From NCBI GenBank assembly GCA_017994935.1, contig JAGOJU010000025.1, positions 1 through 44,129 on the forward strand: a stretch of 44,129 nt of DNA, given 5' to 3'. A program made the translations under genes and the position numbers. A model generated the notes under the pieces. The model made no database searches. It saw nothing but the letters and a program-made list of their open reading frames with translations, and was not told the DNA's origin. Source of the DNA: Opitutaceae bacterium. GTDB lineage: Bacteria; Verrucomicrobiota; Verrucomicrobiia; Opitutales; Opitutaceae. Shown one piece after another: positions 25,151 through 33,786 of this stretch (position 1 is its first letter; each line of letters begins with the position of its first letter).

Positions 25151-26299
25151 CTACCGGATGAAGTCGTCCTCGTGCAGCTTCACGAGGACGGTGCCTCGCA
25201 TGGTGGTTATCCAGAGCTCGCCCGGCCGGTGTTCGAATACGTAGGGGTAGGACGTGTCCTTCTTCTTCGATCTCAGGATAACCGTGGGTCGCGACCAGTG
25301 CTTGCCGTCGTCATCGGAAAATGTGATCGATAGTTCATCCCGTTGCCTGGTCGTAGGCACTGCGGTCGCCTGTTTGTCGGCACGCCGGGGATAGTCGGTC
25401 CGTCCCTCCGGGTAGAGACGGTTCCAGACGAGCACGAGTCGACCGCTCGCGAGGCGTTGAAGCATCCCGGGCGCCGTGCTGGCATCGATGGTGGTGGGAC
25501 CGACCTCCCGCCAGGTGCGGCCATCGTCGGCCGACCAGGCTTCGTAGAAAAAATCGTGGGTGGTGCGGATGAGCATCCACAGCCGACCATCGCGAAGCTG
25601 GACAAGCGTCGGCTCCATCGCGCCGTCATGGTGGCCGTGTCCGCCCAGATCAATGAGATTGCTGGGCTGCCAAGTTGCCCCTTCGTCGATGGAACGGTAG
25701 GTAAGGCAGGCGTGCCGGCCCGGCTCACGGAGAACTTTCATCGTGGTGAAGACGATGCTGCCGTCATCGGTTTCCACGATGTCCCGGATGGCGCCAGTCC
25801 AGTCGTCGTGGAGTTTCAGTGGAGTCTGCCAAGTCCGGCCACCGTCCAGACTGCGCGTCACGTAAGTGGGGAGGCGGATATCCGGCCTGGGCTCGCGCCG
25901 TGCGTTGTCCCAGAAATGCGGCGATTTTTCCCGATCATTGGCGAATGCCAGGATGAGCGTGTTCCGCCGGGTGCGGATCAGGGCGCGCTCCATGCGGATG
26001 ACGTATTTGTCGGGATCCGTGAAAAGCGGTGATCGTTGCCAGGTCCGGCCGTCGTCACGGCTGGCGAGCACGTCAGTGCCATCGACCGTGAGCAGACTGC
26101 CGTCTTCCAGCTTGATGAATGGCCCGACGGGCAGGGTATCCATCCAGACCAGACGCGGATCGAGCACGATCCCCGTTTCGGAAACATCCGGGGACAGCGG
26201 AGATCGCGACGGCTGGACAGCCGCTGCGAGGACTGACGACAGCAGCAGCACCGAGAGGAGTCGTGTGCCGCGAGGGAAGGGTGGAAGCGCAGCACGCAT
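25151..26299 (-). CDS. Secreted sialidase-like protein with BNR/Asp-box repeats
   Basis: Protein of 382 residues. A signal peptide is visible (RLLSVLLLSSVLAAAVQP) when started at ATG 26299. The rest is a six-bladed propeller with five Asp-box motifs: SRDDGRTWQR, SLDGGRTWQT, SIDEGATWQP, SADDGRTWRE and SDDDGKHWSR. Sialidases (GH33) and related BNR hydrolases share this. Candidate catalytic residues include the Glu of GAMEPTLVQL and Arg residues such as RMERALIRTRR, but I cannot assign the full triad. It would cleave terminal sialic acid from glycans in the periplasm or outside the cell. It is divergent from the TonB-dependent receptor gene, which supports a joint role. Another BNR glycosidase specificity is possible. 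Confidence 0.8.
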   Translation of the reverse strand: MRAALPPFPRGTRLLSVLLLSSVLAAAVQPSRSPLSPDVSETGIVLDPRLVWMDTLPVGPFIKLEDGSLLTVDGTDVLASRDDGRTWQRSPLFTDPDKYVIRMERALIRTRRNTLILAFANDREKSPHFWDNARREPRPDIRLPTYVTRSLDGGRTWQTPLKLHDDWTGAIRDIVETDDGSIVFTTMKVLREPGRHACLTYRSIDEGATWQPSNLIDLGGHGHHDGAMEPTLVQLRDGRLWMLIRTTHDFFYEAWSADDGRTWREVGPTTIDASTAPGMLQRLASGRLVLVWNRLYPEGRTDYPRRADKQATAVPTTRQRDELSITFSDDDGKHWSRPTVILRSKKKDTSYPYVFEHRPGELWITTMRGTVLVKLHEDDFIR

Positions 26300-26461
26300 A
26301 CGAACACACAACGCCTCTCGATGCTGAACGGCAAGGATTGGGCAGTGGGCAATTAAGGTCACCACTTACCGAATGGCATTGCTGTTGGACTGGTCAGCGG
26401 ATGTGACCGTGACGAGTGTGTTGCCTGAACTGAAAAAAGTCCAACTGGACGAGTTTTTTTC

Positions 26462-26470
26462 CCAGTGGTT
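26462..26470. promoter_or_regulatory. Candidate operator of the sialate regulator upstream of the receptor gene
   Basis: The nine bases CCAGTGGTT occur here, about 90 bases before the receptor start, within a weak inverted repeat (CCCA at 26461-26464, TGGG at 26476-26479). The identical nine bases occur at 39948-39956 between the regulator gene and the lyase gene. A shared site is what an autoregulated GntR/LacI-type regulator of this locus would need. The match is short and not tested. Confidence 0.3.
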
Positions 26471-26560
26471 TTAAGTGGGAGCCAGATGGCTGGGTGTCCA
26501 TTGGTGGCTGCGCTGTCTGTTGTTTTTTTCTTCAGCCAACCGTAACCTTCCCCTCGTCGT

Positions 26561-29500
26561 ATGAAACTGTTTTCTGTTGCCTTTGCCCGTTGCGTGATTG
26601 CCGCAACATTCGGTCTCTTGAGTTGTTCTCTTCCCGTTTTTGCCCAGTCCACCGGAGTGGTCGAGGGGCGCATCGTCAACCAGGCCAGCGGCGATGCGCT
26701 CGGTAGGGCGCAGGTGAGAATCCAGGGTACGAATCTCGAAACTCTCACCAACGAGGCGGGTGAATATCGTTTTCCCAGTGTCCCCGTGGGCACGGTGCAG
26801 GTGTCGGCGATATATAGCGGATTCGAGACCGCGACAAAACCCGCGGAGGTCATGGCGGGCCGGACCATCACACTGGACTATCCGCTGCAACTGGTGGGTT
26901 CCACCCGCGGGGAAACGATCCAGTTGGAGAAGTTCACGGTCACCGAGCAAGCCCTGACCGCGGAGGCGCTCGCGATCAACGAGCAGCGCGTGGCGGACAA
27001 CATCAAGAACGTGGTCGCCTTCGAGGAATTCGGCAACATGGGCGAGGGCAATCCTGGGGAGTTCTTGAAGTACGTGCCCGGTGTTTCGGTCACCTTTGGA
27101 CCGTTTATTGCGACATCAGCCACGATCCGTGGCATGCCACCTCACGGTACGCTGGTGCTCGAGGAAGGCAACGAGATCGCCTCCTCCACGGGCGACCGGA
27201 GTTTCGAGCTTACGGGTGCGGCCACCGGCAATATCGAGCGCATCGAGATCACCAAGTCGCCGACACCGGACATGCCGGCCAACGCCATCGGCGGAACGAT
27301 GAATATCATCGGCAAGAGCGGGTTTTCGAGTAGCAAGCCGCAATTGACCTACAGCGTCTACTACACGGTCAATACCCTGCAGGACAATCCCAACACCGAA
27401 ACGCTATCGTTCAAACGGCGAATGACCAACACGCCGCACGCCTCCGTGCGTCCGATCCAGCCCGGCATCGATCTCACCTACAAACTCCCGATCAACAAAT
27501 CGTTTGCCCTCACGGCCAGTGCGTCCGCCAGCAAGCGCTACTACGACATGGACTACAACACCACGACGTGGAATCACAACAAGATGTTGGTGCAGAGCTA
27601 TGTGAAAAACAATACGATTCAGCTCTACGACAAGAAACTGCTCTCGCTCGCCGCCGATTGGAAGCTGTCGAAGAACGACACGCTGCGCGCCAAGGTCCAG
27701 CGTTCCTCGGAGGACTCCTTTACCACGCAGAGTCCCTTTACGATCAATTTCAACACGGGCGTCACCGGTGACCTCGATTCCATTCAGACCACCGGTGCGA
27801 CCGGTGTCATCACTCCCGGCGCGGCTAATTTCAATTTCTACCGTACCACCATCAACTCCTCGCTCAGATATGTCCACGCGGGCGACGTGTGGAAGGTCGA
27901 CGCCAGCGCCTCTTACTCGCAAAGCGGACGTGAGCGTAAGGACATGGAAGACGGCTTTTTCAATACCATCACGCAAAGCAATACCGCCGTAACCATGCAG
28001 GCCACGGGAATCCGCCTCATTCACGACGGTCTCCTGCCGCGTCTGGTGGCGAGCAAGGGTGGGGCGGTGATCAATCCTTACGATGCCGGCGCAGTGCCGG
28101 TGACCGGTGCTACGTCGACCACCTTGGATATCGACACCGCCCTAGCGTCATTCCAATTCAATGCCGGACGCAAGCTCAACGCCCGATTCCCGCTGGAACT
28201 GAAGGTGGGTGGAAGTGTTTCAGAGAATTCGAGCGATTCGAAGGGAGAGACGCGCACGTACGCGCTGGCGGTGCCGGCGTCGGCCGGGAACAATCTGGCC
28301 CGAAACCTGGGCCTGCTCAACGAGGCATACTCCGCCAACACGACTTACCGCTTTTACGATGATCGCAGCGTGGTGCCGGTGTTCCGTAACAGCGCCTCGC
28401 GTCTTTACGACCTGTACCTTCAGAACCCCGGCTGGTTCACGCTCAACGAAGCGGCCAACTACACCACTCGGGTGAATGGCTCGAAAGAGATGACCGAAAC
28501 CATCTTTGCGACCTATCTCCGCCTGGATGGGCGTTTCATCGACAATCGTCTTCGCATCACCACCGGCGTGCGCTACGAGCACACCGAGGACGACGGTTCC
28601 GGGCCCTTGAACGACATTGTTGCCACCTACCAGCGCGACACCAACGGCAATATCGTGCGCAATGCCGCAAACGCACCGGTGCTGATTGTCGGTTCCGCGC
28701 TCGCACGTGCCCAGTTGCAGTACATAGAACGCGGCTCGCGTGCCAAGCGCTCTTACGATGGCTATTATCCGAGCCTGAACGCGTCCTACAACATCGCGCC
28801 GAATCTTATCTCTCGCTTTTCGTACGCCCGCACCATCGGCCGCCCTCCGATTTCGGTCATCGCGCCTGGTGTCAGCGTGGCGGCCCCGACGTTTGCCGCG
28901 GGTGACCCGACACCGAACTCCACGGTGACCGTCGGCAATCCCGGACTGCGCCCCTGGAACTCGAACAGTTTTGACCTGACACTGGAGTATTATCAAAGCA
29001 AGGGCACAACGATCACGGCCGGAGTGTTCCACAAGGCAATCCGCGACTTTTATGCATTGAGGACATCGGAGGCGACACCACAACTGCTCGCCGAGTACGG
29101 CCTGTCGCCGGAGTTCATCAATTCTGACATCCGCACCTATTCGAATTTCGGTGCGGCCGACATCACCGGCTTCGAGTGGAGCATCCGCCATCAGCTTAGC
29201 TTTCTCCCGTCGTGGGGCCGCGGGCTGAGCCTTTTCGTCAATGGCACGCACCTGAAACTGGGCGGTGAGAACCAGGACGATTTCGATAATTTCTCCCGCC
29301 AGAATATCAATTGGGGGATCAGCTTTGTCCGTCCGAAATTCCAGGCGAAGATCAACGTCGCCATGGTCGAGGAGGTGAAGCTCAACCGCGTTGCGGTCAG
29401 CGCCAACGTGCTGGAGAACATGTTCCGCTATGTGGCACCGCAGACGCTCGTGGACCTGTCGTTCGAGTATCAGTTCTCGAAAAAAATCTCCCTCTACAGC

Positions 29501-29632
29501 AGCATCCGCAACGCTCTGCAGAGCGACAAGCGCACCCTGTTAATGGGCGATTTTACCCCGGACTTTGCCCGCATCAGCGTGTCACAGCGGGCAGGCAGCC
29601 TGGTGACGCTCGGGGTCAAGGGCGTGTTTTGA
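26561..29632 (+). CDS. TonB-dependent outer-membrane receptor with carboxypeptidase-like N-terminal domain
   Basis: Protein of 1023 residues. A signal peptide is visible (AATFGLLSCSLPVFAQ). An N-terminal carboxypeptidase-regulatory-like domain (about 30-115) has GVVEGRIVNQASGDALGRAQ and NEAGEYRFPSVPVGTVQVSA. The plug (about 140-260) has EFLKYVPGVSVTFG, IRGMPPHGTLV and NIERIEITKSPTPDMPANAI, then GGTMNI. A large 22-strand-type barrel ends in TLGVKGVF with the terminal Phe used for outer-membrane insertion. The family imports oligosaccharides or siderophores with TonB energy. With sialidase genes on both sides the likely cargo is released sialic acid or sialylated glycans. There is no SusD-like partner, unlike Bacteroidota. 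Two glycan-active genes follow at 23 and 54 bases, so it probably heads an operon. Confidence 0.93.
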   Translation: MKLFSVAFARCVIAATFGLLSCSLPVFAQSTGVVEGRIVNQASGDALGRAQVRIQGTNLETLTNEAGEYRFPSVPVGTVQVSAIYSGFETATKPAEVMAGRTITLDYPLQLVGSTRGETIQLEKFTVTEQALTAEALAINEQRVADNIKNVVAFEEFGNMGEGNPGEFLKYVPGVSVTFGPFIATSATIRGMPPHGTLVLEEGNEIASSTGDRSFELTGAATGNIERIEITKSPTPDMPANAIGGTMNIIGKSGFSSSKPQLTYSVYYTVNTLQDNPNTETLSFKRRMTNTPHASVRPIQPGIDLTYKLPINKSFALTASASASKRYYDMDYNTTTWNHNKMLVQSYVKNNTIQLYDKKLLSLAADWKLSKNDTLRAKVQRSSEDSFTTQSPFTINFNTGVTGDLDSIQTTGATGVITPGAANFNFYRTTINSSLRYVHAGDVWKVDASASYSQSGRERKDMEDGFFNTITQSNTAVTMQATGIRLIHDGLLPRLVASKGGAVINPYDAGAVPVTGATSTTLDIDTALASFQFNAGRKLNARFPLELKVGGSVSENSSDSKGETRTYALAVPASAGNNLARNLGLLNEAYSANTTYRFYDDRSVVPVFRNSASRLYDLYLQNPGWFTLNEAANYTTRVNGSKEMTETIFATYLRLDGRFIDNRLRITTGVRYEHTEDDGSGPLNDIVATYQRDTNGNIVRNAANAPVLIVGSALARAQLQYIERGSRAKRSYDGYYPSLNASYNIAPNLISRFSYARTIGRPPISVIAPGVSVAAPTFAAGDPTPNSTVTVGNPGLRPWNSNSFDLTLEYYQSKGTTITAGVFHKAIRDFYALRTSEATPQLLAEYGLSPEFINSDIRTYSNFGAADITGFEWSIRHQLSFLPSWGRGLSLFVNGTHLKLGGENQDDFDNFSRQNINWGISFVRPKFQAKINVAMVEEVKLNRVAVSANVLENMFRYVAPQTLVDLSFEYQFSKKISLYSSIRNALQSDKRTLLMGDFTPDFARISVSQRAGSLVTLGVKGVF

Positions 29633-29655
29633 TTCGAGCGGTTTCCACGGTCATC

Positions 29656-31878
29656 ATGCGTTCCATGACTTTTTCCAAAATTCCGGATGGTGTCTGGCCG
29701 TTTCTTGCCGGTGTCGTTTTGACACTGGGCGCGAGCGTTTCGAATGCGAATCCGGCCACGGTCGTTTACGTGGCCAATGCGGAGAACTACACGGCTCCGC
29801 AGGTGCGTTACACCGGAAGACCCTGGGTGGTCAGCCAGTCGGGCTACCTCGAAGGGACGGGCAAGGGGCATCGCCTTCTCGGGCAGCCCGCGCCGGGCGT
29901 AGGGGATTTTGTCGCGAGCTTCGACCTGGGATTACCCCGCGAGAAGAGAGAAAGCTTGGTCGTAATTGATTCTGTGAGCGAAATTGTGATGCGCGCAGAG
30001 ACAGGGATGTGGGAATTGCGCGGCCGCTTTTTTCGTGCTGGCGAAAAACCGATTTCGGTGAAAGCGCCGCAGTTCAAGCCCGGGAAAGAGTTTACTCTCT
30101 CGGTTGAGCGAGCGGGCAGCCGAGTTCGTGTGGTCGTGGCTGGGAAGGAGATTTATTCGGGCGTGTGCGGCACCGAGGCGTTGTCGAGCCTCGGTCTTGA
30201 TCCGGGAACGGGTGCGGTGCGTCTCAATACCTTTACCGCCTCCGGCAATGTCGCCCAAGGCACCAGACGGCTGTTCGACAACGGCTTTGGACTGCAACTG
30301 CGGCCCAGGCCGGCCAGTGCCCGAGAGGTGTTCGCTCCGGTCATCGTACGCGAGGCTCCGACGAATGAATGCTCCCTGGTCACGCGGCACGATGGCACCA
30401 TGGAAATCTATTATGTGACCAAACCTGCCAGCGATTCCATTTCCGTGATCGCCTCGAACGACGGCGGGCTCTCGTGGGGAGAACCTCACATTGCCTTCCC
30501 CCTTCCTGGAAAGGCCTATTATGCAGTGAAGGCGGTGGAGGACCGAAATCGCGATGTACAGCTGGTGTATCACCTTTTTGGTCAGGGCGAAGGGGGCTAC
30601 AACGGCAGGCTTTACGAGGTCTATCACACGACGAAGAAGTCGGGTGGCAACGAGTGGACGAAACCGCAACGGGTCGTTCCCGGTTACGTAGGATCGATTC
30701 GTGGACTGACGGCGATGAAGAGCGGCCGTTTGTTGCTGGGGGTGGGCAAGGCGATACCGGGACGGGAAAAAGCGCCCGCCGAGGGTCCGGACTTCGGGCT
30801 GCACGACACGCTGGTCTACTATTCGGACGACGGGGGTGGAACTTGGTTGCGTTCTCCCGACGCGCTCAAGGTGGAGCTCAGGAAAAAATTCCTGACGCGT
30901 TATGGCGCGGTGGAGCCGGTCATGATCGAGCGTTTGAGCGGCGAGGTGTGGATGCTGGTGCGTGATCGAGGCGGATGGTTATGGGAATCGCGCTCGGCGG
31001 ATGGCGCGCGCTGGTCTGCCTTGCAGCCAACGCGATTGCTTTCGTCGGACTCACCGGCGGAACTGCTGCGGTTGCGAGATGGACGAATGGTGCTGCTGGT
31101 CAATGCGTGTCAAAACTGGGGCGATCCGCTCAGCTATGCCGCGGGCGGGCGCGAAGTGCTGCAGGCCGCGATCAGTTCCGATGATGGAAAAACGTGGCGG
31201 GGCTTTCGCGAAGTCCTGCATGAAACCAATCTGGTGGGTGGCGGGGACCGGGGTACCGCGTATCCTTCCGCTGCGGAAACTCCGGATGGCAAGGTGGCCG
31301 TGGTGAGCGGACAGGGGCATGGCAAGCACGCGATTTTCCTGTTCGATCCTGATTGGCTGGAGCAGACGGCGGTGACGGATGATCTGTCCGCCGGACCCAT
31401 TGGCTGGACGCAGTATGGAGACGAGCATGTGCGAGTGAAAGCCCTGGAGGACGGCACGCGGGCGCTGGCGATTCCCGTCAAGTCATCGGGTCTGTGCGGA
31501 GCGTCCTGGAATTTTCCTATGATGGCAGCTGGCGAAATGGTTCTGAAGCTTCGCGTGCCGGCAGGAGTGACGTCGCTGATACTCAGCTTGAACGATCACT
31601 TCACCCGAATTGACGATGCCAAGGCAGCCGACCATGCCGTCTACACCTGGATGCTGCCGGTGAACAAGACGCCGGACTCGGACTGGAAAGAGGTTCGACT
31701 GAGCTGGAAAGAAGCCGGTCAGGGAGCAGCTCTTGCGGCGAGGGTCTTAGGAAGCCCGACGATTTCGCTGCCGGCGAACCGCAACGCGGTCTTCGGTGTC
31801 AATTACCTGCGTGTCGAGTTCACCGGCAACGTGGATTCCGGTGAAGTGTTGATCGCGGGAGTCAGCGTGAGAAAGTAG
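29656..31878 (+). CDS. Large secreted BNR/sialidase-like protein with flanking domains
   Basis: Protein of 740 residues. A signal peptide is visible (GVWPFLAGVVLTLGASVSNA). Residues about 30-190 form a beta-sandwich-like domain (VGDFVASFDLGLPREKRESL, VVAGKEIYSG). Residues about 210-575 form a BNR propeller with SNDGGLSWGE, SDDGGGTWLR, SADGARWSAL and SSDDGKTWRG, and a candidate Arg site in VIREAPTNECSL. The last ~160 residues form a second beta-sandwich (LKLRVPAGVTSLILSLNDHF) that may bind carbohydrate. The plan resembles multidomain sialidases such as those with lectin-like modules. ATG 29656 and 29665 are both possible starts. It lies 23 bases after the receptor gene. Its specificity, including whether it is a true GH33 enzyme, is not shown by the sequence. 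Confidence 0.82.
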   Translation: MRSMTFSKIPDGVWPFLAGVVLTLGASVSNANPATVVYVANAENYTAPQVRYTGRPWVVSQSGYLEGTGKGHRLLGQPAPGVGDFVASFDLGLPREKRESLVVIDSVSEIVMRAETGMWELRGRFFRAGEKPISVKAPQFKPGKEFTLSVERAGSRVRVVVAGKEIYSGVCGTEALSSLGLDPGTGAVRLNTFTASGNVAQGTRRLFDNGFGLQLRPRPASAREVFAPVIVREAPTNECSLVTRHDGTMEIYYVTKPASDSISVIASNDGGLSWGEPHIAFPLPGKAYYAVKAVEDRNRDVQLVYHLFGQGEGGYNGRLYEVYHTTKKSGGNEWTKPQRVVPGYVGSIRGLTAMKSGRLLLGVGKAIPGREKAPAEGPDFGLHDTLVYYSDDGGGTWLRSPDALKVELRKKFLTRYGAVEPVMIERLSGEVWMLVRDRGGWLWESRSADGARWSALQPTRLLSSDSPAELLRLRDGRMVLLVNACQNWGDPLSYAAGGREVLQAAISSDDGKTWRGFREVLHETNLVGGGDRGTAYPSAAETPDGKVAVVSGQGHGKHAIFLFDPDWLEQTAVTDDLSAGPIGWTQYGDEHVRVKALEDGTRALAIPVKSSGLCGASWNFPMMAAGEMVLKLRVPAGVTSLILSLNDHFTRIDDAKAADHAVYTWMLPVNKTPDSDWKEVRLSWKEAGQGAALAARVLGSPTISLPANRNAVFGVNYLRVEFTGNVDSGEVLIAGVSVRK

Positions 31879-31932
31879 CGCAGGTTTCCGGCCTGCCTCA
31901 TTCTCCCACCGTCCAGTGACCCATTCCCAACG

Positions 31933-33669
31933 ATGAAAAGCTTCCTTTGTCTGGTAGTGCTCCTCATTTTCAGCGTGCTTCCCGGCACGTTCGCTGCGGA
32001 CGGCATGCGCCGGCCGATCCCTGCCTTTGGAGTGATCTACAACGACGACGCGGACCTCGCGTATGTGGTGCCGGATCGCGCGCGTTCCGAAGCCCTGTTG
32101 CAGGAGAACATTGCTGCGCTGGCGGACACGCCGGTGAAGACTCTGGTCTATTGCCTCGGCATGGGGGGCGACCTGATGCTCTATGACACCAAGGTCGCGA
32201 GCCAGGTTGGCTGGCGCAAGGCTCCGGACGAAAAGCGGGATTCCTTCATGGCTATGCGCATGGAAAACGCCCGGGTGTGCATCGGACAAGGAGCCGATGC
32301 GGTCAGGACCGCGGGTGAAGAGGCGAAAAGAATCGGACTGTTTTTCATCCCGAGCCTGCGGATGAATGATGCTCATTTCATGGTGCGTCCGGAGGAGCAT
32401 TCGATGACCGGTGCGTTCTGGTTCAAGCATCGGGACCAGTACACCATCAAGGACTCGCCGCTGTCCTTCCAGCCTGCGTATGGTAATCTACTCGATTATT
32501 CACATGCAGAAGTGCGGCAGCATCGTCTCGACACGGCGTTCGAGGCCATCGAGCGCAATCGGGACCTGATCGACGGATTCGAACTCGATTTCAATCGTTT
32601 CCAGGTATTTTTTCCAAAAGGAAAAGCTGCGGAGGGCGCCCCGAAAATCACTGAGATGGTCCGGCAGGTGCGAGCGCGGCTGGACCGCGTGGCACAGCAG
32701 CAGAAGCGGCCGCTTTATCTCTTTGTCCGCATTCCTCCCTCGCTGGCCGACTCCAGGTTTGCAGGGCTGGAGGTGGACACGTGGATCCGCGAAGGACTGG
32801 TGGATGTCGTGTCACCGGCGCAGATCATGACCCTTGCCGGGGATATGCCGATCCGGGATTTGCTGGAGTTGGGCAAACGGCACGGCGTAAAGGTTTATCC
32901 CTCGCTTTATCCGCGTACGAGTTGGCGACTGCCCTTTCCGGAAACGAACTCGGCAAATCGCTACCAAGACGCGCAAGTGAGTCGGGAGGCTACTTTGGAT
33001 GAAATTCGAGGCGCCGCGGCTAACTACTTCGCATTGCAGGCAGACGGATTCTATCTGTTCAATTTCTACAATGCGTTCGGTTCGCTCCGTCCGCAGAGCG
33101 AGTCGCTTTACCGGGTATTTCGCGACCTGGCGCGTCCGGAAAACCTTCGGGGGCAGCCAAAGGTGTACGTCGTGACCAAGTCCTACTACAACGATGGCCC
33201 GGGCTCCTATGCCTACGGCAAGCAACTGCCGTCCAGCCTGGCGGGATCCGCGCCGCTGGTGTTGACCCTGCCGGTCGCGGAGAACCCGGCTGACACGGCG
33301 TTCCCCTTGAAGCAGTGCGAGCTAAGGCTGGGGTTGCGAGGTGTTTTGGCCGATGCCGTCATGGTGGTCACGCTGAACGGAAAGGAAGTCCTTTCCGGCG
33401 CCCTGCCGCGGGAAAACACTTGGTCAACCCGCGAAATCCTCGGCGCGGCGCCCAAGCAAAAGGATGCGGCCGAGCTTTACGTGCATGTGCCGCTCAGCAG
33501 CCCGAAGCTGGTGAGGATTGGGGAGAACGTGATCAGAGTGATTTTACGCGGAACCTCAAAAGGGACGATGCTGACGGACTTCGAACTGCGCTACGCCTAT
33601 CATAACGACCTGGATGCATTGTGGCTGAGGAAGCCGACGCCCTTCAACGCCTCCGAGCCGAACCCCTGA
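31933..33669 (+). CDS. Secreted TIM-barrel glycosidase-like protein (unrecognised family), intact copy
   Basis: Protein of 578 residues with a signal peptide (LCLVVLLIFSVLPGTFAAD). Residues about 25-400 read like a TIM barrel: AFGVIYNDDADLAYVVPD, KRIGLFFIPSLRMNDAHF, then RNRDLIDGFELDFNRFQVFF, where Glu217 and Asp219 sit at a typical catalytic strand end, and LVDVVSPAQIMTLAGDMPIR. The C-terminal ~180 residues form a beta domain (APLVLTLPVAENPADTAFPL, LGLRGVLADAVMVVTLNGKE) ending in YAYHNDLDALWLRKPTPF. It resembles GHL10-type or other unassigned glycosyl-hydrolase-like proteins. It probably acts on glycans in the same pathway as the sialidases. A broken second copy of its C-terminal domain lies at 38308-38805. 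A regulator remnant on the opposite strand starts 13 bases after the stop. Confidence 0.75.
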   Translation: MKSFLCLVVLLIFSVLPGTFAADGMRRPIPAFGVIYNDDADLAYVVPDRARSEALLQENIAALADTPVKTLVYCLGMGGDLMLYDTKVASQVGWRKAPDEKRDSFMAMRMENARVCIGQGADAVRTAGEEAKRIGLFFIPSLRMNDAHFMVRPEEHSMTGAFWFKHRDQYTIKDSPLSFQPAYGNLLDYSHAEVRQHRLDTAFEAIERNRDLIDGFELDFNRFQVFFPKGKAAEGAPKITEMVRQVRARLDRVAQQQKRPLYLFVRIPPSLADSRFAGLEVDTWIREGLVDVVSPAQIMTLAGDMPIRDLLELGKRHGVKVYPSLYPRTSWRLPFPETNSANRYQDAQVSREATLDEIRGAAANYFALQADGFYLFNFYNAFGSLRPQSESLYRVFRDLARPENLRGQPKVYVVTKSYYNDGPGSYAYGKQLPSSLAGSAPLVLTLPVAENPADTAFPLKQCELRLGLRGVLADAVMVVTLNGKEVLSGALPRENTWSTREILGAAPKQKDAAELYVHVPLSSPKLVRIGENVIRVILRGTSKGTMLTDFELRYAYHNDLDALWLRKPTPFNASEPNP

Positions 33670-33682
33670 CGCACACGGACAG

Positions 33683-33783
33683 CTATCGCGGATTGGGCTG
33701 CGACCGCACGGTGTTGCCCTCAAAAAATTTCGGGAAAAACAGGTTGGGTTCCTTGGGCTGGATATGTTCTCGGGCAGTTTCAT
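33683..33783 (-). pseudogene. Remnant A: 3' end of a GntR/LacI-type regulator gene
   Basis: Read on the minus strand, the sequence encodes ETAREHIQPKEPNLFFPKFF then EGNTVRSQPNPR and a TAG stop at 33683-33685. The last part is nearly identical to the C-terminus of the intact regulator (EPNLFFPKFFEGNTVQSLPN then SR). Upstream of this piece the frame runs straight into the stop of the winged-helix gene at 33787, so everything 5' of about codon 34 from the end is gone. The preserved part differs from copies B and C (QPKE against LPPE, RSQPNP against QSLPNS), so it is an older or separate paralogue rather than a fresh copy. Confidence 0.8.
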
Positions 33784-33786
33784 GGC

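Noticed and set aside
26419..26460. GTCC/GGAC hairpin followed by seven T residues upstream of the receptor gene
   Set aside because: The stem is only four pairs and the position between divergent genes does not call for a terminator.
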